NCBI RefSeq assembly: GCF_014635245.1
Contig: NZ_BMCP01000006.1
Span: 50,431 to 114,430 of the forward strand
Direction of reading: 5' to 3'
Length of the DNA: 64,000 bases
Source: Agaricicola taiwanensis
Lineage (GTDB): Bacteria > Pseudomonadota > Alphaproteobacteria > Rhizobiales > Methylopilaceae
Part shown: positions 1-8,618 of the stretch, piece after piece
Position numbering within the stretch: position 1 is the stretch's first letter
Layout: each line of letters starts with the position of its first letter
Notes under the pieces: model-generated
Seen by the model: the letters and a program-made list of their open reading frames with translations, nothing else
What the model was told of the DNA's origin: nothing
Databases searched by the model: none
Made by a program: the position numbers and the translations under genes

Positions 1-284
1 TTCGCTATACCAATCCTGACGTCGCAGATTTCCCTCGCCGGTGCAGTCGCTCGCCCTTGCCGGCGAACGCGTGAGCTTGAGCCAGCTAGGTTCCCGGCAC
101 GGACTGATTTTCTACTTCGGGTGGCCAACGATCGTGGCGATGGTACTGCCGCCTAGTGGACTGAGCAAAAGAGCAAGAACAGCGAATTTCGTCGCAGACG
201 TCAGCCTCCGCCAGAAAGCCATACGCTCATGCTCAGGAAGACGATTCGCTTCAACAGCGCCGTTCGGCAACTTCACGTCAGCAA
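1..284. other. Leading stretch with no identifiable gene
   Basis: Open frames exist here on the plus strand but they run antisense into the gene that begins at 923 and have low-complexity Arg/Pro/Ser-rich translations typical of shadow frames in GC-rich DNA. I see no RNA gene or convincing promoter. The downstream end of a gene outside the window could lie here but nothing recognisable is left. Confidence 0.5.
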
Positions 285-923
285 TCACCGAAGCAACCCA
301 TCATCCTCAAACTCGTCCCAGCTCTCCAGCCTCGGCCGCGGCGCCTCATCTCCCGCGCCGCCAGAAGAAGCCACCCCCGCCCTCTCCTTCTTCTTCGACC
401 GCGTCAGCTTGGCCTTCCACGCGGCGCGGCGCCTGTTTTCGGCCGCGGCGATGGCGTCGTCTTCGCGCCAGACCGACATCAGGTCCCGGTCGAGGATGTC
501 CTCCACCTGCCGTGGGTCGAAGACATGGAAGGTGATCTGCCTCGCGCGGCCGCGCAGCCGCACTGTGCGCGTGCCGGCGCTCGGCAGGCGGCCGTCCTTC
601 AGCCACTTGTGCCGTTCGGCGGCGGAAATGGAGAGGATGTCCTCGATCTCGCGCGGGATGAGGGGCAGGTTTTCGATGCCCTCAAGCATGCGGGACACGA
701 TGGCCGAAACGTTGCGAAGCTCGGCCTCGGCGTTGTCATCCCTGTGCAGCACCAGCATGCTGCCGTCGGTCTCGAGCGACTTCCGCGCTCCCCAGGGTAG
801 ATGAGCGCGGATCTCGAGCAGGATGCCCTTGGCGCGGATGGATGAGCCGAGCGTGGCGACAGCGGACAAGGGCCACTGCGCAACGATCTCCCGTTCCAGA
901 ACTTTTGTCGGCCTGCGCACCAT
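285..923 (-). CDS. Hypothetical protein (about 212 aa)
   Basis: I do not recognise a named family. The reading frame is long, compositionally normal for a protein, and ends with a lysine/arginine-rich stretch (around residues 160-185) followed by an acidic tail (WDEFEDDG). A central segment with DILSISAAERHKWLKDGRLP followed by an arginine-rich strand looks like a small DNA-binding or helix-turn-helix-like fold, but that is only an impression. The start chosen is the ATG at 923; an upstream start at 974 is open in frame but adds a non-conserved-looking leader. No clear Shine-Dalgarno is visible. It is transcribed in the same direction as the neighbouring transport cluster but separated from it by about 100 bp. 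Confidence 0.6.
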   Translation of the reverse strand: MVRRPTKVLEREIVAQWPLSAVATLGSSIRAKGILLEIRAHLPWGARKSLETDGSMLVLHRDDNAEAELRNVSAIVSRMLEGIENLPLIPREIEDILSISAAERHKWLKDGRLPSAGTRTVRLRGRARQITFHVFDPRQVEDILDRDLMSVWREDDAIAAAENRRRAAWKAKLTRSKKKERAGVASSGGAGDEAPRPRLESWDEFEDDGLLR

Positions 924-1024
924 GGGCGTGAAATGGCGCGCCGTGCCCGTGCGTTCAAGGCAAGGAGACGGCACGGCCTCCCATCATCTGGGCGCATCGG
1001 CCCACATGATCGGGCTGCAGCCAA

Positions 1025-1732
1025 TCAGGCGCCGGCAGGTGCCGTCGTCATGGGAACGCCGTCCTCGATCTCGCAGCCGAGGCGCGTCAGCGTTGCGTCC
1101 ACCCAGCGGCGGTCGTTGCGGCCGGCGTGGATGTTCTCCATCTGGCGCGTCTCGGCCTCATGCTTCTTCAGCGCCGCCTCATAGATGGCGGGCACATCGT
1201 CATGGGCCACGGCCAGCACGCCGTCGGCATCGCCGCAGATGAGATCGCCGGGCTCGACCACCATGCCGTTGATGGCAATCGGCACGTTCACCTCACCCGG
1301 GCCGTCCTTGTAGGGGCCGAGGTGGGTGACGCCGGAGGCGAAGACGGGGAAGGAGCCTTCCGACAGTTCCTCGCTGTCGCGGATGGCGCCGAAGATGACG
1401 ATGCCGCCGAGGCCGCGCTGCGCCGCATGGGCCACCATGAGCTCGCCGATGATGGCGTTGGTGAGATCGCCGCCCGCGTCCACCACCACGATGTCTCCGG
1501 GCTCGGCGATATCGAGCGCCTTGTGGACCATGAGGTTGTCGCCGGGCCGCGTCTTCACCGTGATGGCCGGACCGACCATGCGGGGGCCCGTGTAATAGGC
1601 GTGGATCCCTGCCCCGCCCGCCGTAAGCCGGGACATCACATCGCTGATGTTGGCCACCGGCAGCGCGCGGAACTTGTCGAACCAGACAGCATCGACCCTG
1701 CGGCTGATCGCACGAACCCGGAAACCGATCAT
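1025..1732 (-). CDS. RraA family protein (4-hydroxy-4-methyl-2-oxoglutarate aldolase-like)
   Basis: A 235-aa protein of the RraA/DlpA-like fold, which includes class II pyruvate aldolases (HMG/CHA aldolase), oxaloacetate decarboxylases and the RNase E inhibitor RraA. Family hallmarks are visible: SDVMSRL near residue 30, the GPAITVKTRPGDNLMVHKAL strand, a GEL motif followed by FGAIRDSEEL (the metal and substrate-binding region) and CGDADGVLAV. The ATG at 1732 is preferred over the upstream start at 1786 because the family begins close to this point. It is the last gene of a minus-strand series with a LysR regulator, an amino-acid ABC transporter and an aminotransferase, so a role as a catabolic aldolase/decarboxylase acting on a 2-oxo acid is more plausible than RNase E control. 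Confidence 0.8.
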   Translation of the reverse strand: MIGFRVRAISRRVDAVWFDKFRALPVANISDVMSRLTAGGAGIHAYYTGPRMVGPAITVKTRPGDNLMVHKALDIAEPGDIVVVDAGGDLTNAIIGELMVAHAAQRGLGGIVIFGAIRDSEELSEGSFPVFASGVTHLGPYKDGPGEVNVPIAINGMVVEPGDLICGDADGVLAVAHDDVPAIYEAALKKHEAETRQMENIHAGRNDRRWVDATLTRLGCEIEDGVPMTTAPAGA

Positions 1733-1817
1733 GGCATTCACTCCTCGTTTGGAGCGCCGCATCCGCGGCCGCTCTTTGTCCTTCAAAGGTCTTGCCGGCG
1801 CGCTGAGCGCCGGAACG

Positions 1818-2711
1818 TCACATCCGCATGCCGAAATCCGCCACCTGCTCGGCGATCGACAGGATGCTGGGCAGCACCGGAAGCTGATCGTTCTTGCGGA
1901 AAAAGGCGTAATAGGTGACCGGCGGCAGCGGCGGGTGCACCGGCACGATGCGCAGCCGCCCGTCCTTCACCAGAGGCTCGAAATAGAGCCTGGGCAGATA
2001 GCTGAGGCCAAGACCGTAGATGGTGAGCTGCGCCACCATGCCGAGGCTGTTGCAGGTCAGGACCTGCTGCAGCTCAAAGCCCTGGTCGCGGAACCAGGAC
2101 TGGTAGAGTTGCGTCAGCGCGGAAGCGGCCGGCTGTACGATGACGGGCAGGCGCGAGACATCCGCCGGCGACAGTTCCTTGGTCTCGACCTGGAAACCGG
2201 GGCTGGCCATCCAGACGTTCTCGACCGATCCGATCAGCCGGGAATCAAAGGTCGGGCTGGCAAAGGGGCCCGGCATGATGGCGATGTCGATCTCGTTGCG
2301 GCCGAGACGCTCGTAGAGGCGGATGCCGCCGTCGATCTCGGGCTCCACCTGCACCTTGGGAAACTGCAGCCGGATGCTCTGGATCAGCATGGGCAGCCAT
2401 GTCAGGCCCACAAGATCGGTGGCGCCGATGCGTACCCGGCCTTCGAAGCCGGACTTGTCGGCCAGCGCGTGCACCACCTTCATGTGCAGGTCGAGCATCT
2501 CCTGCCCATAGGTCAGCAGGCGTTGGCCGACTTCGGTCAGCTGCAGGGTCTTCGATTTGCGCTCGAACAGCGGCGCGCCGACAAATCCCTCAAGCTCGGC
2601 CACGCGCTTGGCCACCGTCGACTGGGTGGTGAAGAGCTGTTTGGAGGCGGCCGCGAAGCTGCCGAGCGTGGCGCTCCAGCAAAAGGCTTCCATCTGTTTG
2701 ATGGTGTACAT
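1818..2711 (-). CDS. LysR family transcriptional regulator
   Basis: A 297-aa LysR-type regulator. The N-terminal winged helix-turn-helix (about residues 1-60) reads FCWSATLGSFAAASKQLFTTQSTVAKRVAELE, and the rest is the two-lobed periplasmic-binding-protein-like effector domain (from about residue 90). Unusually for a LysR protein it is not divergently oriented: it lies 20 bp downstream of the ABC ATPase gene on the same strand and 85 bp upstream of the RraA-like gene, so it is probably cotranscribed with the transporter and aminotransferase it is likely to control. The effector is unknown; by context a polar amino acid or its oxo-acid. Confidence 0.88.
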   Translation of the reverse strand: MYTIKQMEAFCWSATLGSFAAASKQLFTTQSTVAKRVAELEGFVGAPLFERKSKTLQLTEVGQRLLTYGQEMLDLHMKVVHALADKSGFEGRVRIGATDLVGLTWLPMLIQSIRLQFPKVQVEPEIDGGIRLYERLGRNEIDIAIMPGPFASPTFDSRLIGSVENVWMASPGFQVETKELSPADVSRLPVIVQPAASALTQLYQSWFRDQGFELQQVLTCNSLGMVAQLTIYGLGLSYLPRLYFEPLVKDGRLRIVPVHPPLPPVTYYAFFRKNDQLPVLPSILSIAEQVADFGMRM

Positions 2712-2731
2712 CGGCGGCGCCCTCGATCCCC

Positions 2732-3493
<762 letters not shown>

Positions 3494-3494
3494 G

Positions 3495-4184
3495 TCAGAT
3501 CAGTCCTCTTCTTCTGCGGATGGCCGCCTCGATCCGCCCCAGCACCTGGGTGAGCGAGAAGCACAGAACGAAATAGATGCAGGCCAGGATGGTGAAGACC
3601 TGCAGTGGCTGCGTCAGCACCAGGTTGTTGACCTGATTGGCGGCAAAGGTGAGTTCGTTGACGCTGATGACGTAGCCCAGCGAGGTTTCCTTGATGGTGG
3701 AGACGAACTGGCTGGCCATGCCGGGGAGCACGTTGAAGAGCGCCTGCGGCAGCACCACCGAACGCATGGTGAGCGCGTAGCTGCCGCCCAGCGAGCGGGA
3801 GGCCTCCAGCTGCCCTTTCGGAATGGCCTGAATGCCCGAACGCACCACTTCCGAGAGATAGGCGGCCTCATAGATGGTGAGGGCGCAGACCAGGGTCCAG
3901 AAACCGCTGACGGCATAGCCGGTGGCGAGCGGAATGGCGAAGTAGCACCAGAAGATGAGCATCAGCAGCGGGATGCCGCGAACGAAGTTCACCACGGTGC
4001 CGCTGACGATCCGCAGCGCCTTCCACGGCGACACCCGCGCCAGCGCGAACAGCACCGCGATGGGAAAGGAGGCGAGAAGGCCGCAGAAGGCCAGGATGAT
4101 CGTCATGGCCAGGCCGCCGAGCGGCCCGTTGGGATATTGGCCGATCAGGAACGTCAGCCAGTACTCACGGATGAGATCGATCAT
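3495..4184 (-). CDS. Amino acid ABC transporter permease (second subunit)
   Basis: A 229-aa inner-membrane permease of the HisMQ/GltJK type with about five membrane segments and the EAA loop ([22 protein letters not shown]) that docks on the ATPase. The long open frame extends upstream to 4721, but translation must start at the ATG at 4184: the upstream part overlaps the other permease in a different frame and reads as Arg/Ala-rich shadow sequence. The start overlaps the stop of the preceding permease gene by the four bases ATGA, a classic coupling arrangement. Confidence 0.92.
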   Translation of the reverse strand: MIDLIREYWLTFLIGQYPNGPLGGLAMTIILAFCGLLASFPIAVLFALARVSPWKALRIVSGTVVNFVRGIPLLMLIFWCYFAIPLATGYAVSGFWTLVCALTIYEAAYLSEVVRSGIQAIPKGQLEASRSLGGSYALTMRSVVLPQALFNVLPGMASQFVSTIKETSLGYVISVNELTFAANQVNNLVLTQPLQVFTILACIYFVLCFSLTQVLGRIEAAIRRRRGLI

Positions 4185-4867
4185 GCGCGCCTCCCGTTGC
4201 TCACGCTGACACGGGCGTTGAGCCAGGAGCCGAAAGCGGTGATGAGGAATGTGCCCATGAGATAAAGCACCGTCGCAATGCCGAAGACCGTGAAGGTCTG
4301 GAAGGTCTCGTTCTCGATCTCGCGGGTCTGATAGGTCAGTTCCGCCACGCCGATCGCCATGGCGACGCTGGTGTTCTTGAACAGGAGCAGCGCGCGGCCG
4401 ATCAGGGGTGGCAGCGATATCCGCAGCGCCTGCGGCACGATGATGTAGCGCATGGACTGGATATAGCCGCAGCCAAGCGCGGTGGCGGCCTCGAACTGCG
4501 TGTGCGGGATGGCGCGCAGCCCGCTGCGGATGTCCTCCGACACATAGGCTGACGACCCAAGGCCAAGCGCGATCGCGGCGAGGCTGAACTCCGCCCCATG
4601 ATCGTAAAGCCAGAACCGGATCGGCTCCGGCAGCACCTCGGGCACGGCGAAATACCAGAACAGCACATGCACCAGCAGCGGCACATTGCGATGGTAGGCC
4701 ACGAAGATATCGACGGCCCACCGGAGCGGCGCGATGTTGGCCGCCCGGACCGTCACGAGGATCAGCGCCACCGTGAAGGAAAGCACCCAGGAGGCAGCGA
4801 ACAGGAAGACCGTGGTCCGCAGACCCCAGAGCAGCTGTTCGATCTGGTCAGGTGAGAGGAAGGTCAT
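4181..4867 (-). CDS. Amino acid ABC transporter permease (first subunit)
   Basis: A 228-aa HisMQ-family permease beginning MTFLSPDQIEQLLWGLRTT at the ATG at 4867. It has several hydrophobic segments and the EAA motif (EDIRSGLRAIPHTQFEAATALG). It pairs with the second permease, with which it overlaps by four bases. It is separated from the upstream binding-protein gene by 55 bp holding a perfect 9-bp GC hairpin, which would be expected to lower expression of the membrane components relative to the periplasmic protein. Confidence 0.92.
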   Translation of the reverse strand: MTFLSPDQIEQLLWGLRTTVFLFAASWVLSFTVALILVTVRAANIAPLRWAVDIFVAYHRNVPLLVHVLFWYFAVPEVLPEPIRFWLYDHGAEFSLAAIALGLGSSAYVSEDIRSGLRAIPHTQFEAATALGCGYIQSMRYIIVPQALRISLPPLIGRALLLFKNTSVAMAIGVAELTYQTREIENETFQTFTVFGIATVLYLMGTFLITAFGSWLNARVSVSNGRRA

Positions 4868-4883
4868 TGCGGTTCCAGAAATG

Positions 4884-4905
4884 GCGGGGGCATTCCTGCC
4901 CCCGC
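4884..4905 (-). other. Intercistronic GC-rich hairpin between binding protein and permease genes
   Basis: GCGGGGGCA, loop TTCC, TGCCCCCGC: a perfect 9-bp stem with a tetraloop. It is not followed by a U-tract on the minus strand, so it looks more like a 3' stabiliser or partial attenuator of the binding-protein message than a full terminator. Matching elements occur at 22975-23006 and 55138-55165 in other transport operons of this window. Confidence 0.75.
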
Positions 4906-4922
4906 TCGGCACGGATTATCCG

Positions 4923-5744
4923 TCAGCTGGCCGGAAGCGGCTCGATCACGAACGAGCGCTTCAGCTTGTAGGCGGTATCGGGTCCGAACCACTTGTTGAA
5001 CAGCTTCTCGGCCTCGCCCGACTTCTCCGCCTCGTCGAGCGCCTCGTTGACGGCGGCCAGGAAGGCCCCCTCACCCTTGCGGACGCCAAGGCCCCAGGGC
5101 TCCTCCATCACGGCCTTTTCCAGGATGCGGGTGGGTCGGCCCTCGGGGCTTTCATTGACGAGGCGCACAAGCACCAGCTCGGAGGCGAACTGCGCATCGA
5201 CCTTGCGCTGCTGCAGCGAAAGGAAGGTGGCCGGGCTGTCGGCGTAGCCGATCACGCGGGAATCGGGGAGACGGTTCTTGATCTCGCGCTCGGAGCTTGA
5301 GCCCTTCGTCGCGCCGATCCGCTTGCCCTTGAGGTCCTCGATGGTCTGGATGTCGGAGCTGTCGAGCACCAGCAGCTTCTGCGGCGTCACGTAATATTTG
5401 TGGCTGAAGTCGATCTGCCCGGCGCGATCCGGTGACCAGCCCAGGTTGGCGGCGACGATGTCGACGCGGCCGCCGTTCAGCTCGGGGATGCGTGCCGCGA
5501 CCGAGAGCAGCTTGTATTCGACCTTCACGCCGATCTTGTCGGCCACCAGCTTGCAGATATCGACGTCATAGCCGACCAACTGGCGGGAATCGTCCTGGAA
5601 GCTGAAAGGCTGCGAGGTGCCGAGCGTGCCGCAGACCAGCTGGCCGCGGCTTTTGACGTCGTCCAGAAGATCTGCCTTGGCCGGCACGGCGGCGAGCGCC
5701 AGCGGCAAGGCAAATGCCAGTATGTTCCATTTGTTTTTCATCAT
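4923..5744 (-). CDS. Amino acid ABC transporter substrate-binding protein
   Basis: A 273-aa periplasmic solute-binding protein (SBP family 3). A signal peptide is evident (MMKNKWNILAFALPLALAAVPAKA, cleavage near residue 24). The mature part has the family pattern: VCGTLGTSQPFSFQ, VGYDVDICKLVADKIGVKVE, the IDFSHKYYVTPQKLLV hinge region and IEDLKGKRIGATKGSSSE. The two adjacent ATGs at 5744 and 5741 are both possible; a GAAGGG/AGAGG purine stretch lies just upstream. The in-frame extension to 5888 overlaps the aminotransferase gene and is rejected. Sequence resembles glutamate/aspartate (GltI/PEB1) binders but the ligand cannot be assigned by eye. Confidence 0.93.
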   Translation of the reverse strand: MMKNKWNILAFALPLALAAVPAKADLLDDVKSRGQLVCGTLGTSQPFSFQDDSRQLVGYDVDICKLVADKIGVKVEYKLLSVAARIPELNGGRVDIVAANLGWSPDRAGQIDFSHKYYVTPQKLLVLDSSDIQTIEDLKGKRIGATKGSSSEREIKNRLPDSRVIGYADSPATFLSLQQRKVDAQFASELVLVRLVNESPEGRPTRILEKAVMEEPWGLGVRKGEGAFLAAVNEALDEAEKSGEAEKLFNKWFGPDTAYKLKRSFVIEPLPAS

Positions 5745-5775
5745 GCCTCTGTTCCCTTCTCCTTGGGTCAATTTT

Positions 5776-6978
5776 TTACGCGAGCGCCAGGCAGACATCG
5801 CGAATGGCCTCGCAGCCCTGCCGCACATCGTCGTTGGATGCCGCGAAGGACACGCGGAAAGTACTTGCGATGCCATAGGATGAACCATCGATCAGCGCTA
5901 CGCCGGCTTGGCTCAGTATATGCTGCACCAGATCAACATCGCTTGAGATCACCTCGCCCGACGGCGTCTTCTTGCCGATCAGGGCCGAGCAGTCAGGAAA
6001 AACATAGAAGGCCCCGTCAGGCACAACGATGCCGAGGCCGGGAACGTCCGAGAGAATGGCAACGGCAAGATCACGTCGTTCCTTGAAGACGGCGGTAAAG
6101 CGATCCACGCAATCCTGCGGCCCCGTGAGAGCTGCGAGCGCGGCCACCTGACCGATGGTCGAGGCACCGGATGTGCTCTGCGATTGCACCACCGCCATGG
6201 CCTTGATGAGATCCTTCGGTCCGGCGCCGTAACCGATCCGCCAGCCGGTCATGGCATAGGCCTTGGAGACGCCGTTGACGACCAATGTCCGGTCGGCGAG
6301 ATCAGGAGCCACCTGGAGAAGATGCGGCGCGTTCTGCCCGCCGAAGCTCAGACGGGCATAGATGTCGTCGGTCATGACCCAGACGTGCGGGTGAGCCCGC
6401 AGCACGCCCGCCATCTCCCGCAGCTCCTCCGCGCTGTAGAGCGCGCCCGAGGGATTGCTGGGCGAATTCAGCATCAGCCATTTGGTCTTGGGCGAGATCG
6501 CCCGTTCCAGCACCTCGGCTATCAGCTTATAGGCCTCTGACGAACTGGTGCCGGCAAACACCGGCGTCCCGCCCGCCAGTTCCACCATATCGGGATAGGA
6601 TACCCAGTAAGGCGTCGGGACGATCACCTCGTCGCCAGCCTCAAGAGAGGCCGCCAACCCATTGTACAGAACCTGCTTGGCGCCGGTGCTGACGATGATC
6701 TGGTCGACGGGATAGGACTGGCCGACATCGGCCTGGAGCCGCTGCTGGACGGCCCTGCGCAGCGCCAGCGTCCCTTGGGAAAGGGGATATTTTGTATCGC
6801 CTCGGTCGATGGCCTCCCGGGCGGCCTGACGGATATGATCCGGTGTCGGAAAATCCGGCTCGCCCACGGTTAGGTCGATGATGCGGCGCCCCTGTTCGCG
6901 CAGGTTGGCGACGATGGCGCGCGCGGCGACGCTTGGCGACAGCTTGACCTGACGCAGCTTGGCGGACACGACACTCAT
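5776..6978 (-). CDS. Pyridoxal-phosphate-dependent aminotransferase (aspartate aminotransferase-like, class I/II)
   Basis: A 400-aa fold-type I aminotransferase. It shows LTVGEPDFPTPDHI near residue 35, STGAKQVLYNGL, the PTPYWVSYPDMV segment, NSPSNPSGA (cofactor contact), and the PLP lysine in VVNGVSKAYAMTGWRIGYGAG, consistent with the aspartate/aromatic group AspC type of gram-negatives. The start is MSVVSAKLRQ at 6978 rather than the longer frame to 7029. It is the first gene of the cluster, 31 bp upstream of the binding protein, and a candidate sigma-70 promoter lies about 95 bp upstream. It presumably deaminates the amino acid imported by the transporter. Confidence 0.93.
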   Translation of the reverse strand: MSVVSAKLRQVKLSPSVAARAIVANLREQGRRIIDLTVGEPDFPTPDHIRQAAREAIDRGDTKYPLSQGTLALRRAVQQRLQADVGQSYPVDQIIVSTGAKQVLYNGLAASLEAGDEVIVPTPYWVSYPDMVELAGGTPVFAGTSSSEAYKLIAEVLERAISPKTKWLMLNSPSNPSGALYSAEELREMAGVLRAHPHVWVMTDDIYARLSFGGQNAPHLLQVAPDLADRTLVVNGVSKAYAMTGWRIGYGAGPKDLIKAMAVVQSQSTSGASTIGQVAALAALTGPQDCVDRFTAVFKERRDLAVAILSDVPGLGIVVPDGAFYVFPDCSALIGKKTPSGEVISSDVDLVQHILSQAGVALIDGSSYGIASTFRVSFAASNDDVRQGCEAIRDVCLALA

Positions 6979-7073
6979 GCCGCAAGCCCCAGCACGATCT
7001 TTTGTCGCGAAGAGCATCCAACCACACATGCCGCATCGTGCGGGACACCAGATGCAGACCAGCCAATGCGCGA

Positions 7074-7103
7074 ATTATATTGCGATATGTCCTGCACTGT
7101 CCC
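7074..7103 (-). promoter_or_regulatory. Candidate promoter for the aminotransferase-ABC transporter cluster
   Basis: On the minus strand a perfect TATAAT (7074-7079) is preceded after 18 bp by GGGACA (7098-7103, four matches to TTGACA). The predicted transcript would have a leader of about 90 nt before the ATG at 6978. Assigned by eye only. Confidence 0.5.
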
Positions 7104-7348
7104 AGCCACCTGTTGATCTAATCTGCAACGCCGAAGGCGAAAACCGTATAAATCCGCCACCATGCCGGCGTTATGCGCGCGAGATCGCGGAAAGAACCCC
7201 ACTGGCCTATCGATCTCTTTTTGTTTTCGACACGCCGGACCCATTGGAATTATTTTCAGCAGCGTTTTGATTACAGATCAAACGATATATTCGCGCAGGG
7301 ACTCGCGAAAAAAATTCGCGCGCAAATCACGCCTCGCAAACGCGATCG
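7104..7348. other. Intergenic region with an inverted repeat at 7266-7282
   Basis: No gene is supported in this AT-richer gap between the cluster promoter and the HNH gene. It holds the inverted repeat TTTGAT-TACAG-ATCAAA (7266-7282). This contains a T-N11-A core (TGATTACAGATCA), the usual LysR-regulator signature; it resembles an FNR box but the spacer is 5 instead of 4. A second hairpin, CGCGAA-AAAAA-TTCGCG, lies at about 7307-7323. The repeat could be an upstream site for the LysR protein encoded at 1818-2711. Confidence 0.35.
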
Positions 7349-7639
7349 CTATTTTCGCCCGCGTGTCGGCGCATGAAAATCCGGGTCCTTGCCTGCGATC
7401 CACTTCAGGAAGGTCCTGATCTCCGCTTGCTCCCTGACCTCCACGCCCTCGTCCGCCATGCGCGCAAGCTTCGCATTGGTGAAGCTGGCATGAATGGTGC
7501 GGTGGCAGATGGGATGCACCGGCACCACCTCGCGCCCGCCGCGGCTCTTCGGCCGCGGATGATGCCACTCCACCCGCGCCCCGAGAGGCCGGTGACACAG
7601 CCAGCACCTGACAACCTCCTCAGGCGGGAGCTTCGGCAC
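7349..7639 (-). CDS. Small HNH endonuclease-like protein
   Basis: A 96-aa protein with the compact zinc-bound HNH (beta-beta-alpha-metal) core: a CWLC knuckle at residues 12-15, EWHHPRPKSRGG near residue 24 (the histidine pair of the catalytic strand), and HPICHRTIH about twenty residues later. It starts with GTG at 7639, supported by GGAGGT seven bases upstream. It begins 2 bp after the LysR gene stop on the same strand, so the two are cotranscribed. Stand-alone HNH proteins of this size are common in Hyphomicrobiales and may act as nicking or housekeeping nucleases; the target is unknown. Confidence 0.8.
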   Translation of the reverse strand: MPKLPPEEVVRCWLCHRPLGARVEWHHPRPKSRGGREVVPVHPICHRTIHASFTNAKLARMADEGVEVREQAEIRTFLKWIAGKDPDFHAPTRGRK

Positions 7640-7641
7640 CG

Positions 7642-8535
7642 CTAGACCTCCGGCGGCACGCCGCAGAGACCGGCAAGCGCGCGGAAGGCGCCGCTGCGAT
7701 AGCGCTCCTTGTGATGGACGAGTTGGAAGGAACGCCGCGGCAGCTCGAAGTTCGCCACCACCAGCCGTCCCTGCGCCACCAGCGGCGAGGCGGCAAGGCG
7801 TGAGACCACCGCCGCGCAGGGCCCGGAGACGACCGCCGACAGCACCGCCTCATTGGAGGGGAGTTCCAGCGCGACGTTGAGGCGGGCAGGATTGCCGCCT
7901 GCGGCGCGTATCGCGGCCTCGAACTCCGAACGCGTGCCGGAGCCGGGCTCACGCATCACCCAATCGCTGCCCGCCTCCAGGTCCCGCACCGAAAGGCTGT
8001 CGCGCTTGGCCAGCGGGTGGCCGGGAGCAACGACCATATGCAGGGCGTCACTCGCCACCTTGTGCGAGCGCAGCGCCGGCTCGTCTATGGCGCCCTCGAT
8101 GAATCCCGCCTCCGCCCGCGCTTCGATCAGCGCCTGCGTCACATCCCTGGTGTTGCCGACCTTGAGGCGGATCTCGATGCCGGGATAGGTGGCGCGGAAC
8201 CGCATGAGCACGGCGGGCAGCCAGTAACTCGCGATGGTCTGGCTCGCATAGATGTCGAGTGAGCCACGTTGCAGGCCGCCAAGCTCACTCAGCGTCCGTT
8301 CCGCCGCCTGCACCCGCGCCAGCGTCGCCCGGGCCTCCTCCAGGAAGACACGCCCTGCCTGCGTCAGCTCAATCCTTCGGCCGATGCGGTGGAACAGATG
8401 GACACGGTAGTAGCCCTCGAGCGACTTGATGGCGGCGCTGACAGCGGAAGGTGTAAGGCCCACCGCAGCCGCTCCGCGTGTCAGATGCTCCCGCTCGGCC
8501 ACCGCTACGAAAATGTTCAGCTGTTCGAAGGTCAT
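7642..8535 (-). CDS. LysR family transcriptional regulator (YeiE/CbbR-like)
   Basis: A 297-aa LysR regulator starting MTFEQLNIFVAVAEREHLTRGAAAVGLTPSAVSAAIKSLE; the longer frame to 8610 would run through its own operator and is rejected. The helix-turn-helix spans about residues 18-38 and the effector domain starts near residue 88. It is divergently transcribed from a YeiH-type transporter with an 83-bp intergenic region containing a perfect palindrome, the layout of the enterobacterial yeiE/yeiH pair, where the regulator is reported to respond to sulfite. It is therefore inferred to control the transporter gene and itself. Confidence 0.88.
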   Translation of the reverse strand: MTFEQLNIFVAVAEREHLTRGAAAVGLTPSAVSAAIKSLEGYYRVHLFHRIGRRIELTQAGRVFLEEARATLARVQAAERTLSELGGLQRGSLDIYASQTIASYWLPAVLMRFRATYPGIEIRLKVGNTRDVTQALIEARAEAGFIEGAIDEPALRSHKVASDALHMVVAPGHPLAKRDSLSVRDLEAGSDWVMREPGSGTRSEFEAAIRAAGGNPARLNVALELPSNEAVLSAVVSGPCAAVVSRLAASPLVAQGRLVVANFELPRRSFQLVHHKERYRSGAFRALAGLCGVPPEV

Positions 8536-8542
8536 GTTCAAT

Positions 8543-8561
8543 CGTTCGATTTTATCGAACG
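8543..8561. promoter_or_regulatory. LysR operator palindrome
   Basis: CGTTCGAT-TTT-ATCGAACG is a perfect 8-bp inverted repeat with a 3-bp centre. It contains the canonical T-N11-A core TCGATTTTATCGA. It lies 8 bp upstream of the LysR start codon and 57 bp upstream of the divergent transporter gene, where a LysR protein would both autorepress and activate its target. Confidence 0.75.
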
Positions 8562-8618
8562 GAATATCACATATTATACGATGTAAATAAACGGGCGGAA
8601 TGTGTCTCATGTCGACAC

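Noticed and set aside
7266..7282. Possible FNR/FixK box TTGAT...ATCAA
   Set aside because: The spacer is 5 rather than 4 bp; the dyad fits a LysR T-N11-A core better, so it is listed only as a possible LysR site.
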